Under the pieces are notes generated by a model. The model was given only the letters and a program-made list of their open reading frames with translations. It made no database searches and was not told where the DNA came from. This document shows, in pieces, positions 42,197 to 50,588 of a stretch of 50,588 nucleotides of DNA; positions within the stretch are counted from its first letter, which is position 1, and each line of letters starts with the position of its first letter. Made by a program: the position numbers and the translations under genes. The stretch spans positions 1-50,588 of the forward strand of contig NZ_LQPC01000007.1 of assembly GCF_002101705.1 (NCBI RefSeq), in the 5' to 3' direction. This DNA comes from Mycolicibacterium iranicum (GTDB lineage: Bacteria; Actinomycetota; Actinomycetes; Mycobacteriales; Mycobacteriaceae).

Positions 42197-42649
42197 ATGG
42201 CAGCGCCGATTTTGCAGGCCGAAGTCGACATCAACGCCCCCGTGTCGAAAGTCTGGGAACTGGTGTCCGATTTGAGCAAAATGCCGCAGTGGAGCCCGCA
42301 GTGCCGGCTGATGAAGCCGGTCGGGCAGCTCCGTCAGGGCGCACGCACCGTGAATTTCAACCGCCGCGGTCTGCTCGTCTGGCCGACGACGTGCCGCATC
42401 ACCGAACTCGTTCCCGAGAAAAAGTTGGCGTTCCGCGTCAACGAGAACCACACCGTCTGGAGCTACGAACTGGAGCCGACGGAGGCCGGCACTCGCCTCG
42501 TCGAGACGCGGCGCGCCGAGAACGGCACCACCGCGGTGTCGAACTTTCTCGTCGGAAAGTTCATGGGCGGTGTGCCGGGCTTCGAGGAAGAGCTCATCGC
42601 AGGCATGAACATGTCGCTGAGGCGGATCAAGGCCGCTGCCGAGAACTAG
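42197..42649 (+). CDS. SRPBCC-family lipid/cofactor-binding protein
   Basis: This 150-residue START-like fold protein contains ILQAEVDINAPVSKVWELVSDLSKMPQWSPQC and LGVWPTTCRITELVPEKKLAFRVNENHTVWSYELEPTEAGTRLVETRR with minor variation. This is the polyketide cyclase/dehydrase family common in actinobacteria, with a ligand pocket but no fixed catalytic motif. It is preceded by GGGAGAAG and follows DUF2530 after nine bases. The stop codon shares its CTAG with the stop of the facing gene. Confidence 0.87.
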   Translation: MAAPILQAEVDINAPVSKVWELVSDLSKMPQWSPQCRLMKPVGQLRQGARTVNFNRRGLLVWPTTCRITELVPEKKLAFRVNENHTVWSYELEPTEAGTRLVETRRAENGTTAVSNFLVGKFMGGVPGFEEELIAGMNMSLRRIKAAAEN

Positions 42650-43464
42650 TTGTCCGCGCGCTCGACCAGATCGAGAACTCCGTCGTCGTACGGATCGAAC
42701 AACGGAGAGCCTGCGCCCGGCGCCGCCGGAGTGTCCGAATGTGCGCCGCAACCGAACTCGGCGTCGACGACATGCCCGTCGGCGGCGTACTCGTTGGCGC
42801 ACACCCCGAACATCACGCCGAGCGAACCGCCGAGCGGCACGTAATAGCCGCAGTCACGGCACATCCGCCGGGTGGCCCGCGCCATCGCAGAACCGGGACC
42901 GTAGTCACCGTCGTGCCAGCGCTGTGCGGCGTCGTTGCGTCCCCACAAGCTCAGCACCTGACGGCGGCCGAGTCCGACCTCGACGGCAACCTCGTCGATC
43001 TGCGGATCGCCGGTCGCCATGAATCCGGGCACCAGGCGGGGATCATCCTGCGGCGGGGCGAGTAGGTCACCTGGACTGAGGTCCCCGGGGCGCACCCGCT
43101 CGTCCCACGGAATCCACTTCGGCGCCAGCAGCGCCGTCGGACCGGGAACGAGGACGACCTCGCTGATGGTGGCGTGCGCGGCGCCTGGGCAGGCGGCAAC
43201 GACCACGGCCCACTGCCAGCCCTTGTAACCGGGCATGTCGGCCAGAAAACGGTGGGTGGCAGCAGTCGGATCCTCAAAACCCGCACCGAGATATTCGCCG
43301 ACGCTGTCCTCGCCGCTGAATTCGACGATCGCCGCACGGGCTGCGTCCACGGCGCCCAGCAACACAGCTTCCAGGTCGGGTGCGGGGGCGACGGACTCCG
43401 CCTCAGGCGTCGCCTCGTCAGGCGTTACACCCGCCGCCGCGTCGTTCTGATCAGGTTCGGTCAT
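42646..43464 (-). CDS. DUF3027 protein with zinc-ribbon-like cysteines
   Basis: This 272-residue protein (M at 43464; 43473 is also possible) has an acidic Ala-rich N-terminus. A globular domain includes AAIVEFSGEDSVGEYLGAGFEDPTAATHRFLADMPGYKGWQWAVVVAA. Near the end, CRDCGYYVPLGGSLGVMFGVCANEYAADGHVVDAEFGCG carries four cysteines that could bind zinc. It is DUF3027, the Rv0877 equivalent. Function is unknown. Its stop overlaps the facing SRPBCC stop (CTAG). Confidence 0.88.
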   Translation of the reverse strand: MTEPDQNDAAAGVTPDEATPEAESVAPAPDLEAVLLGAVDAARAAIVEFSGEDSVGEYLGAGFEDPTAATHRFLADMPGYKGWQWAVVVAACPGAAHATISEVVLVPGPTALLAPKWIPWDERVRPGDLSPGDLLAPPQDDPRLVPGFMATGDPQIDEVAVEVGLGRRQVLSLWGRNDAAQRWHDGDYGPGSAMARATRRMCRDCGYYVPLGGSLGVMFGVCANEYAADGHVVDAEFGCGAHSDTPAAPGAGSPLFDPYDDGVLDLVERADN

Positions 43465-43561
43465 GCTGTCCATCGCCTCCAATCTTGCCTGAACCACGGA
43501 AGGGCTAGCCACACCGGTCACCTGCACGGCCGCAGTCGGGCCCATGGGGGAGAATCGAGCC

Positions 43562-45244
43562 GTGACCGGACCGCGGCGTGACCCCCGGGACCCTGACGGT
43601 CAGCAGGGTGGACGCTACTACCCGCCACGCCCACCTGCGGGAGAACACCCGGGGATGGCCAACTACCCGAGCGACCCGACGATGCGCCCCGGCAATCGCC
43701 GCCCGGGACGGCCGTACTCGCCGAACGACACCGGCAACCGCTGGTTGCCTCCGCTCGACGACAACGTACGTCGGAGCCACTCCTTCGACTCGCCCCCGAG
43801 CCGCGAGCCGGGCGGCGAGAAGGTGACGGTGACGCGCGCCGCCGCGCAGCGCAGCCGTGAGATGGGGTCGAAGGTCTACGGCATGGTGCACCGTGCCGCC
43901 ACCGCCGACGGTGCCGACAAGTCGGGGCTGACGGCGCTGACGTGGCCTGTGGTCGCGAACTTCGCCGTGGACGCCGCCATGGCGGTGGCGCTGGCCAACA
44001 CGTTGTTCTTCGCGGCGGCTTCCGGCGAGAGCAAGGGCAAGGTCGCGCTGTACCTGCTCATCACCATCGCGCCGTTCGCGGTCATCGCGCCGCTGATCGG
44101 GCCGGCGCTGGACCGGTTGCAACACGGCAGGCGCGTCGCCCTGGCCGCGTCGTTCGCGTTCCGCACGGTGCTCGCCCTCGTGCTCATCGCCAACTTCGAC
44201 AGCGCCACCGGCAGCTTCCCGTCGTGGGTGCTGTATCCGTGCGCGCTCGGAATGATGGTGCTGTCCAAGTCTTTCTCGGTGCTCCGCAGCGCCGTCACGC
44301 CACGAGTGTTACCGCCGACGATCGACCTGGTGCGCGTGAACTCGCGTTTGACCACGTTCGGATTGCTGGGCGGAACCATGATCGGCGGAGGTATCGCAGC
44401 AGCTGCCGAGTACGGCTTCCAGCTGTTCCAGATGCCGGGGGCGCTGTATGTCGTGGTGGCCGTGACCGTGGCGGGCGCCGTTCTCGCGATGCGCATCCCG
44501 AAGTGGGTCGAGGTCACCGAGGGCGAGGTGCCCGCCACACTGAGCTACCACGGCCAGAGCGACGAGCTGCGCCGCGAACCGCACCGCGGCAACGACAAGG
44601 CGAGGCAGCCGTTGGGCCGCAACATCATCACGTCACTGTGGGGCAACTGCACGGTCAAGGTGATGGTGGGATTCCTGTTCCTGTACCCGGCGTTCGTCGC
44701 GAAGGCTCACGACGCCAGCGGCTGGGAACAGCTTCGGATCCTCGGAATCATCGGTGCCGCCGCGGCCGTCGGCAACTTCGGGGGCAACATGATCGCGGCC
44801 CGCCTCAAACTCGGCCACCCGGCGCGGCTGGTGGTGCGGTGCGCGCTGGCGGTCACGGTCATGGCGCTGGCCGCGGCGTTGACGGGCAATCTGATGGTGG
44901 CCGCAGCTGCCACGCTGGTGACCTCGGGCGCCGCCGCGATCGCCAAGGCATCGCTGGATGCGTCCCTACAGGACGACCTCCCCGAAGAGTCGCGGGCCTC
45001 GGCCTTCGGCCGCTCCGAGTCGCTGCTGCAGCTGGCGTGGGTCGCCGGCGGGGCCACCGGGGTGCTCATCTACACCGAGCTGTACGCGGGCTTCACCACG
45101 ATCACCGCCATTCTGATCCTCGGGCTGGCCCAGACGGTTCTGAGCTATCGTGGCGAGTCGCTGGTACCGGGGCTCGGTGGAAACCGTCCCGTGCTGGCCG
45201 AACAGGAAGGCGTACGGACGGATGCGACGGTGACCCGCGAGTGA
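43562..45244 (+). CDS. MFS transporter with long disordered N-terminus
   Basis: This 560-residue protein starts at GTG 43562, after GGGGGAGA. The first 110 or so residues are cytosolic, rich in Pro, Arg, Asp and Gly (RDPRDPDGQQGGRYYPPRPP) and likely unstructured. About twelve helices follow (TWPVVANFAVDAAMAVALANTLFF onward). It is an MFS permease equivalent to Rv0876c; no clear substrate motif is visible. Its stop overlaps the start of the DUF2771 gene by four bases (GTGA), implying a coupled pair. Confidence 0.88.
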   Translation: MTGPRRDPRDPDGQQGGRYYPPRPPAGEHPGMANYPSDPTMRPGNRRPGRPYSPNDTGNRWLPPLDDNVRRSHSFDSPPSREPGGEKVTVTRAAAQRSREMGSKVYGMVHRAATADGADKSGLTALTWPVVANFAVDAAMAVALANTLFFAAASGESKGKVALYLLITIAPFAVIAPLIGPALDRLQHGRRVALAASFAFRTVLALVLIANFDSATGSFPSWVLYPCALGMMVLSKSFSVLRSAVTPRVLPPTIDLVRVNSRLTTFGLLGGTMIGGGIAAAAEYGFQLFQMPGALYVVVAVTVAGAVLAMRIPKWVEVTEGEVPATLSYHGQSDELRREPHRGNDKARQPLGRNIITSLWGNCTVKVMVGFLFLYPAFVAKAHDASGWEQLRILGIIGAAAAVGNFGGNMIAARLKLGHPARLVVRCALAVTVMALAAALTGNLMVAAAATLVTSGAAAIAKASLDASLQDDLPEESRASAFGRSESLLQLAWVAGGATGVLIYTELYAGFTTITAILILGLAQTVLSYRGESLVPGLGGNRPVLAEQEGVRTDATVTRE

Positions 45245-45756
45245 AACGTGTTGTCGCTGTTCTGGTGACGGTGGCGCTGCTCTCGATGGTCGGTGCGGGT
45301 GTACTGGTGTGGCGGCTGACCCGCGACCGATCACCTGAGCTGCCCGAGATCTCGGCGTTCTCTCACGGCCACCTCACCAGGGTCGGGCCGTACCGGTTCT
45401 GCCAGGTCTTCAACCCGACCGACTGCGTCGTCCCGGCGTCTCAGGGCGAGCTGCCGGTGACCGGGCGACACCCCGTGCAGTTGTCGATTCCCGAGAGCAT
45501 CGCGCGAGCGCCGTGGGTGCTGTTGCGGGCCTACGAGGACGAAGACCTCATCGAGGAATTCCGCCCGGGCACCAGGCTGGCGGTGACGATCCCCACCGTC
45601 GACGCGCAGCGCGGTCGGCTCACCGGCATCGCGGTGCAGCTGCCGACGCTGGTGCGCGATGAGGCGGGCAACGAGTTCCCCGTGCCCCATGCAGAATGGT
45701 CGGTCCGCACGGTGTGGGACGAATCCGAGGAGTACCCGGAATCTTCAGCCGGCTGA
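45241..45756 (+). CDS. DUF2771 membrane-anchored exported protein
   Basis: This is a 171-residue protein whose GTG start is within the stop of the MFS gene. The N-terminal helix (VVAVLVTVALLSMVGAGVLVW) is a signal anchor. The exported domain contains SAFSHGHLTRVGPYRFCQVFNPTDCVVP with two cysteines, and beta-rich segments ending PVPHAEWSVRTVWDE. It matches Rv0875c. It ends 12 bp inside the facing glutathionyl-hydroquinone-reductase-like gene. Function is unknown. Confidence 0.87.
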   Translation: MKRVVAVLVTVALLSMVGAGVLVWRLTRDRSPELPEISAFSHGHLTRVGPYRFCQVFNPTDCVVPASQGELPVTGRHPVQLSIPESIARAPWVLLRAYEDEDLIEEFRPGTRLAVTIPTVDAQRGRLTGIAVQLPTLVRDEAGNEFPVPHAEWSVRTVWDESEEYPESSAG

Positions 45757-46758
45757 GTGGGCGTCGGGCACGCGCTCGCCCTCGGGCGTCGGCCCGGGCG
45801 GCGTTCCGTCTCCGAAAGGTCTTCCGCCCAGCGCTTCTCGGCCATGGGGCGTCATCCAGTTCCGCAGGTCAGGGCCTTTCGGTACGACACCGGTGGGGTT
45901 GATGTCGGAATGCACGACGTAGTAGTGCTGCTTGATCTGCACGAAATCGGTGGTGTCGCCGAAGCCGGGCGTCTGAAACAGATCGCGCGCATAAGCCCAG
46001 AGCACGGGCATCTCGGAGAGCTTGCTGCGGTTGCACTTGAAGTGGCCGTGATAGACCGGGTCGAACCGCGCCAGCGTCGTGAACAATCGCACGTCGGCCT
46101 CGGTGATGGTGTCCCCTACGAGATATCGCTGGTTCTCCAGTCGATCCGTCAGCCAGTCCAGGGCGGTGAAGAGCCGGTCGTAGGCCTTTTCGTAGGCGCC
46201 TTGCGAGCCTGCGAAGCCGCAGCGGTAGACCCCGTTGTTGACCTCGGTGTAAATGCGCTGCGCGACCTCGTCGATCTCGTCGCGTAGCGGTTCGGGATAG
46301 AGCTGCGGCGCGCCGTCACGTTGGTAGGCGGTCCACTCCAGGGAGAAGTCGAGCGTGATCTGAGGGAAGTCATTGGTGACCACCTCGCCCGTGGGGATGT
46401 CGACGATCGCGGGAACCGTCACTCCCTTCTCGTAGTCAGGGATGCGCTTGTTGTACGCGTCGCGCAGGAAGTGGATGCCAAGCACGGGATCGACGCCGTC
46501 GGGATCGAGGTCGAAGGTCCAGCTGCGCTCGTCGTGAGTGGGACCGCAAAAGCCAATGGAGAGAACGTCTTCCAGCCCGAGGAGGCGCCTGACGATGATG
46601 GTGCGGTTGGCCCACGGACACGCCCTGGCCACCACCAGGCGATAGCGACCCGGCTCGACGGGGTAGCCGTCACGGCCGTCAGCGGTGATGCGGGTGTTGA
46701 TGTAGTTGGTGTCCCGGTTGAACTCTCCGCCGGAGGTCTCGCTCGCCACGTAGCTCAT
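45745..46758 (-). CDS. Glutathionyl-hydroquinone-reductase-like (Xi-class GST) protein
   Basis: This 337-residue protein has a thioredoxin-fold N-terminus with the Xi-class active-site motif ARACPWANR, followed by RLLGLEDVLSIGF. A helical C-terminal domain contains NNGVYRCGFAGSQGAYEKAYDRLF, LVGDTITEADVRLFTTLARFDPVYHGHFKCN and FQTPGFGDTTDFVQIKQHYYVVHSDINPTGVVPKGPDL. Xi enzymes reduce glutathionyl-hydroquinones. Mycobacteria make mycothiol instead of glutathione, so a mycothiol conjugate is the probable substrate, an inference. The gene stands alone. Confidence 0.9.
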   Translation of the reverse strand: MSYVASETSGGEFNRDTNYINTRITADGRDGYPVEPGRYRLVVARACPWANRTIIVRRLLGLEDVLSIGFCGPTHDERSWTFDLDPDGVDPVLGIHFLRDAYNKRIPDYEKGVTVPAIVDIPTGEVVTNDFPQITLDFSLEWTAYQRDGAPQLYPEPLRDEIDEVAQRIYTEVNNGVYRCGFAGSQGAYEKAYDRLFTALDWLTDRLENQRYLVGDTITEADVRLFTTLARFDPVYHGHFKCNRSKLSEMPVLWAYARDLFQTPGFGDTTDFVQIKQHYYVVHSDINPTGVVPKGPDLRNWMTPHGREALGGRPFGDGTPPGPTPEGERVPDAHSAG

Positions 46759-46793
46759 GGGTCTGTTGATACCCCGCCGAATCTGAACATATA

Positions 46794-46819
46794 GCCGAGT
46801 TTTTGCGCTCAGACTCGGC
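46794..46819 (-). terminator. Hairpin GCCGAGT/ACTCGGC downstream of the cspB-like gene
   Basis: Seven perfect pairs (46794-46800 with 46813-46819) enclose a 12-base loop between the cspB-like stop and the Xi-class GST start. It lies after the cspB-like gene on the minus strand and before the next gene's ATG. Confidence 0.5.
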
Positions 46820-46843
46820 GCTCGACGCTGCCGCGTACGAAAA

Positions 46844-47254
46844 CTACGCGTCGAGTTCGCGGGCGACGGCCTTGACCACCTCGGATACTCGGCGTGCGAC
46901 CTTGCGATCGGGGTACTTGCCCTTGCGCAACTCGGGCTGCACCGCGCCTTCCAACAGCGTGATCATGTCCTCGACCATGCCGTGCAGTTCGTCAGGGGTG
47001 TGCTTGTGCTCGACGGTCGCCGCTTCCCTGCGATTGCGGCTGACGCTCGGCGGCGGGTCGATCAGCTTCACCTGCAGCGCCTGGGGTCCCCGCCGGCCGG
47101 CGGCCACGCCGAACTCGACGCGCTGCCCCGCCTTGAGACCTTCGACACCCGCAGGCAACGCCGAGGACCGCACGTAGACGTCTTCGCCCTCCTCCTGAGA
47201 GAGGAACCCGAAGCCCTTCTCGGCGTCGTACCACTTCACCCGCCCGGTCGGCAC
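46844..47254 (-). CDS. cspB: Cold-shock-domain protein CspB with C-terminal extension
   Basis: This 136-residue protein starts at GTG 47254 ([18 protein letters not shown]). The cold-shock domain (residues 1-67) has [21 protein letters not shown], with RNP1/RNP2 aromatic residues altered to YVRSSAL. About 65 extra residues follow, including a linker and a helical part ([49 protein letters not shown]). It corresponds to Rv0871 (CspB). It should bind single-stranded nucleic acid; the helical tail may dimerise it. The ATG at 47263 is less consistent with homologues as I recall them. Confidence 0.88.
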   Translation of the reverse strand: MPTGRVKWYDAEKGFGFLSQEEGEDVYVRSSALPAGVEGLKAGQRVEFGVAAGRRGPQALQVKLIDPPPSVSRNRREAATVEHKHTPDELHGMVEDMITLLEGAVQPELRKGKYPDRKVARRVSEVVKAVARELDA

Positions 47255-47403
47255 TGGTCTCACCTGCTGTCTGTCTGTCTTACGTCGGCGTACATAAAGT
47301 AAGCGCCCCCGCCGGGACGCGTCCTGGGAGATCCTACTCGGACGGCGCTACGCCCAGCATCCCCTTATGTCGGTAGGCTGCAGGTCACCGCTGGAGGAAG
47401 AAA

Positions 47404-47811
47404 ATGCGACTGATCCTGAACGTCATCTGGCTGATCTTCGGCGGCCTCTGGTTGGCGCTCGGCTATGTTCTGGCAGCCCTGATCTGCTTCGTCCTGATCA
47501 TCACGATCCCGTTCGGATTCGCGTCGCTGCGCATCGCGGCGTACGCGCTGTGGCCGTTCGGCCGCACCATCGTCGAAAAGCCCGGGCCGCGCCCCGGCGC
47601 GCTCGTCGGCAATGTGATCTGGGTGATCGTCGCGGGCGTGTGGTTGGCGATCGGACACATCACCACGGCCATCGCGATGGCGATCACCATCATCGGCATC
47701 CCGTTGGCGCTCGCGAACCTCAAACTGATCCCTGTGTCGCTAATGCCCCTCGGTAAAGAAATCGTCCCGGTGGGCGAGGCCCACGGTCGCGTCGTCGGAA
47801 CCGTGCCGTGA
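47404..47811 (+). CDS. yccF: YccF-domain inner-membrane protein
   Basis: This 135-residue protein starts after GGAGGAAGAAA. It has hydrophobic segments VIWLIFGGLWLALGYVLAAL..IIT, PGALVGNVIWVIVAGVWLAIG and AITIIGIPLALANLKLIPVSLMPLGKEI. These are the repeated half-motifs (IWxxxxGxWLAxG, IPxxxAxLKLxxxxLxPFG-type) of YccF/DUF307. It equals Rv0870c. Function is unclear. Its stop overlaps the moaA2 GTG by four bases (GTGA). Confidence 0.9.
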   Translation: MRLILNVIWLIFGGLWLALGYVLAALICFVLIITIPFGFASLRIAAYALWPFGRTIVEKPGPRPGALVGNVIWVIVAGVWLAIGHITTAIAMAITIIGIPLALANLKLIPVSLMPLGKEIVPVGEAHGRVVGTVP

Positions 47812-48866
47812 CTGTGGCCCTCGGCGTGCCGTCAGTTCGGCGACCGCCGACTCCCGCACCTGCGGAGGGTCCGCTGATCGACACGTTCGGCCGCGTGGCG
47901 ACGGACCTGCGGGTGTCGCTGACCGACCTGTGCAATCTCCGCTGCACCTATTGCATGCCCGCCGAAGGACTCGACTGGCTGCCGCGCGACGAGAAGCTGA
48001 GTTCCGACGAGCTCATCCGTCTGCTGCGCATCGCGGTCACCCGGCTGGGCATCACGAGCGTGCGTTTCACCGGAGGCGAACCGCTGGTAGTTCCTCATCT
48101 CGAGGACGTCATCGCAGCGACGTCGGCCCTGACGCCGCGTCCCGAGATCACATTGACGACCAACGGCATCGGCCTCGCCGGAAAGGCGGCCGGCCTCAAG
48201 CGCGCGGGATTGGATCGCATCAACGTCTCGCTCGACACCGTCGACCCTGCCCGGTTCGCCGCCATCACCCGGCGCGACCGCATCGACGACGTCCTCGCCG
48301 GTCTCCGTGCAGCCAAGGACGCCGGCCTCAAGCCGGTGAAGGTCAACGCGGTGCTGGATCCGGTCTCCGGGCTGGAGGACGCGGTCGCGTTGCTGAGGTT
48401 CTGCCTGGACCACGGCTACCAATTGCGCATCATCGAGCAGATGCCACTCGACGCCGGCCACTCCTGGCAGCGGGACCGCGCGCTGAGCGCCGACGACATC
48501 CTCGGTGCTCTGCAACGCCACTTCACGCTGTCGCCCGACCCCACGCCGCGCGGTTCCGCGCCCGCAGAGCTGTGGCGGGTCCACGACGGCGCCCGCGTCG
48601 CCGGTCTGGTCGGGATCATCGCGTCCGTGTCGCACGCGTTCTGCGCCACCTGCGACCGCAGCAGGCTCACCGCCGACGGGCAGATCCGTAACTGCCTGTT
48701 CGCGCGCGAGGAGACCGACCTGCGCGGGCTCCTGCGGTCCGGCGCCGACGATCAGGCTCTCGAGGCCGCCTGGCGTGGTGCGATGTGGGCCAAGGCTGCG
48801 GGGCACGGCATCAACGATCCCGACTTCGTCCAACCCGATCGTCCGATGAGCGCCATCGGGGGCTGA
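47808..48866 (+). CDS. moaA2: GTP 3',8-cyclase MoaA (MoaA2)
   Basis: This is a 352-residue radical-SAM enzyme. The N-terminal cluster is CNLRCTYC, followed by FTGGEPLVVPHL. The C-terminal iron-sulphur site is CATCDRSRLTADGQIRNCLF, and the tail ends SAIGG with the Gly-Gly needed for activity in MoaA. It carries out the first step of molybdenum cofactor synthesis with MoaC. It is operonic with moaD2, three bases downstream, and corresponds to Rv0869c. The GTG start overlaps the stop of yccF. Confidence 0.95.
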   Translation: MTVALGVPSVRRPPTPAPAEGPLIDTFGRVATDLRVSLTDLCNLRCTYCMPAEGLDWLPRDEKLSSDELIRLLRIAVTRLGITSVRFTGGEPLVVPHLEDVIAATSALTPRPEITLTTNGIGLAGKAAGLKRAGLDRINVSLDTVDPARFAAITRRDRIDDVLAGLRAAKDAGLKPVKVNAVLDPVSGLEDAVALLRFCLDHGYQLRIIEQMPLDAGHSWQRDRALSADDILGALQRHFTLSPDPTPRGSAPAELWRVHDGARVAGLVGIIASVSHAFCATCDRSRLTADGQIRNCLFAREETDLRGLLRSGADDQALEAAWRGAMWAKAAGHGINDPDFVQPDRPMSAIGG

Positions 48867-48869
48867 TCG

Positions 48870-49136
48870 ATGGCTGCTGACATTCGAGTGCGCATCACGG
48901 TGCGCTTCTTCGCCGCGGCGCGGGCGGCGGCAGGTGTGGAGTCCGAGACGGTCGACCTGCCTGCGGGTGCGACCGTCGACGACCTCGTGCGCGCATTGAA
49001 GGCGCGTGGTGAGGCTCTGGCCTCGGTGCTGGCCCGGTGTTCATATTTGCGTGACGGATTTGCGGTGAGGGATTCGACCGTTGAGCTCGGCGACGCGCAG
49101 ACAATCGATGTTTTGCCCCCGTTCGCGGGCGGGTAG
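48870..49136 (+). CDS. moaD2: Molybdopterin synthase small subunit MoaD (MoaD2)
   Basis: This 88-residue beta-grasp protein begins RVRITVRFFAAARAAAGVESETVDLP and ends LPPFAGG. The C-terminal Gly-Gly is adenylated and turned to thiocarboxylate, which supplies the dithiolene sulphur to MoaE. It equals Rv0868c. The moaA2 and yccF genes precede it in one operon. No moaE lies nearby, so the catalytic large subunit must be encoded elsewhere. Confidence 0.94.
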   Translation: MAADIRVRITVRFFAAARAAAGVESETVDLPAGATVDDLVRALKARGEALASVLARCSYLRDGFAVRDSTVELGDAQTIDVLPPFAGG

Positions 49137-49156
49137 TCACGCTGTCGACTCAACCT

Positions 49157-49185
49157 ATTCCGTGATTTACATCACATCACGGAAT
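49157..49185. promoter_or_regulatory. CRP-like site nested in a larger perfect inverted repeat
   Basis: CGTGATTTACATCACA (49161-49176) matches TGTGA-N6-TCACA with one mismatch, the recognition pattern of mycobacterial CRP (Rv3676 in M. tuberculosis), a known regulator of rpfA. ATTCCGTGAT (49157-49166) and ATCACGGAAT (49176-49185) make a second, perfect 10-bp repeat around it that could also be an RNA hairpin after moaD2. Confidence 0.65.
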
Positions 49186-49188
49186 GGT

Positions 49189-50588
<1,400 letters not shown>

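Overview
The window is about 50.6 kb of GC-rich chromosome from a mycobacterium, most likely a rapid grower of the Mycolicibacterium type. The evidence is high GC, many GTG starts and leaderless promoters, PrrA/PrrB, two MspA-family porins, RpfA behind a c-di-AMP-type riboswitch, and an MDMPI-fold enzyme of the mycothiol-using type. From memory, the backbone gene order matches the M. tuberculosis segment Rv0904c (accD3) down to Rv0867c (rpfA), with accessory insertions between the conserved blocks. No tRNA, rRNA or CRISPR array was seen.

Layout. 1-1853: remnant of an IS256-family element, then a secreted PE-PPE-like serine hydrolase on a long acidic stalk. 1872-7706: accD3-like carboxyltransferase, a YhgE/Pip ABC-2-type exporter with an unusually degenerate ATPase, a small membrane protein and an epoxide hydrolase. 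7841-13503: an operon of three ABC exporters, two of them predicted to form a heterodimer, behind a SoxR/MerR-like promoter with a 19-bp spacer and a leaderless GTG start. 13599-15700: two half-size chromate-family transporters and a phospholipase D-like protein. 15886-18675: prrA-prrB, an FKBP prolyl isomerase and a DUF2630 protein. 18754-23081: two cysteine-containing, proline-tailed MspA homologues, a proline-rich exported protein, another exported protein and an FAD oxidoreductase. 23103-24960: MarR plus MFS efflux with a candidate MarR operator. 25155-29797: gltA2, a TetR regulator, pdxH and citA (facing, leaderless promoters), and a metal-dependent thiol isomerase-like protein.

29811-34887: an orphan polyprenyl-phosphate sugar transferase, a VOC protein and a large secreted GH1 glycosidase with a perfect palindrome upstream. 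35035-41846: DUF4239 protein, the fprB/AurF-like diiron pair, serC, sepH, DUF2537 and a SpoU/TrmH methyltransferase. 41927-46758: DUF2530, SRPBCC, DUF3027, MFS, DUF2771 and a glutathionyl-hydroquinone-reductase-like protein. 46844-50588: cspB-like protein, yccF, moaA2, moaD2, and a leader with a CRP-like site and riboswitch ahead of rpfA, which runs off the window.

The genes fall into a few working groups. Central metabolism is represented by two citrate synthases, PdxH and SerC. The envelope group comprises porins, RpfA, the secreted hydrolase and glycosidase, the sugar transferase and the exporters. Redox functions are FprB with a diiron oxygenase and MoaA/MoaD. Regulation comes from PrrAB, MarR, TetR, a probable MerR-family site and CRP. 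The least explained signals are the SoxR-like promoter over the triple ABC operon, the degenerate ATPase with YhgE/Pip, the AurF-FprB couple, the Cys-containing porin pair, and the GH1/hydrolase stalk proteins.
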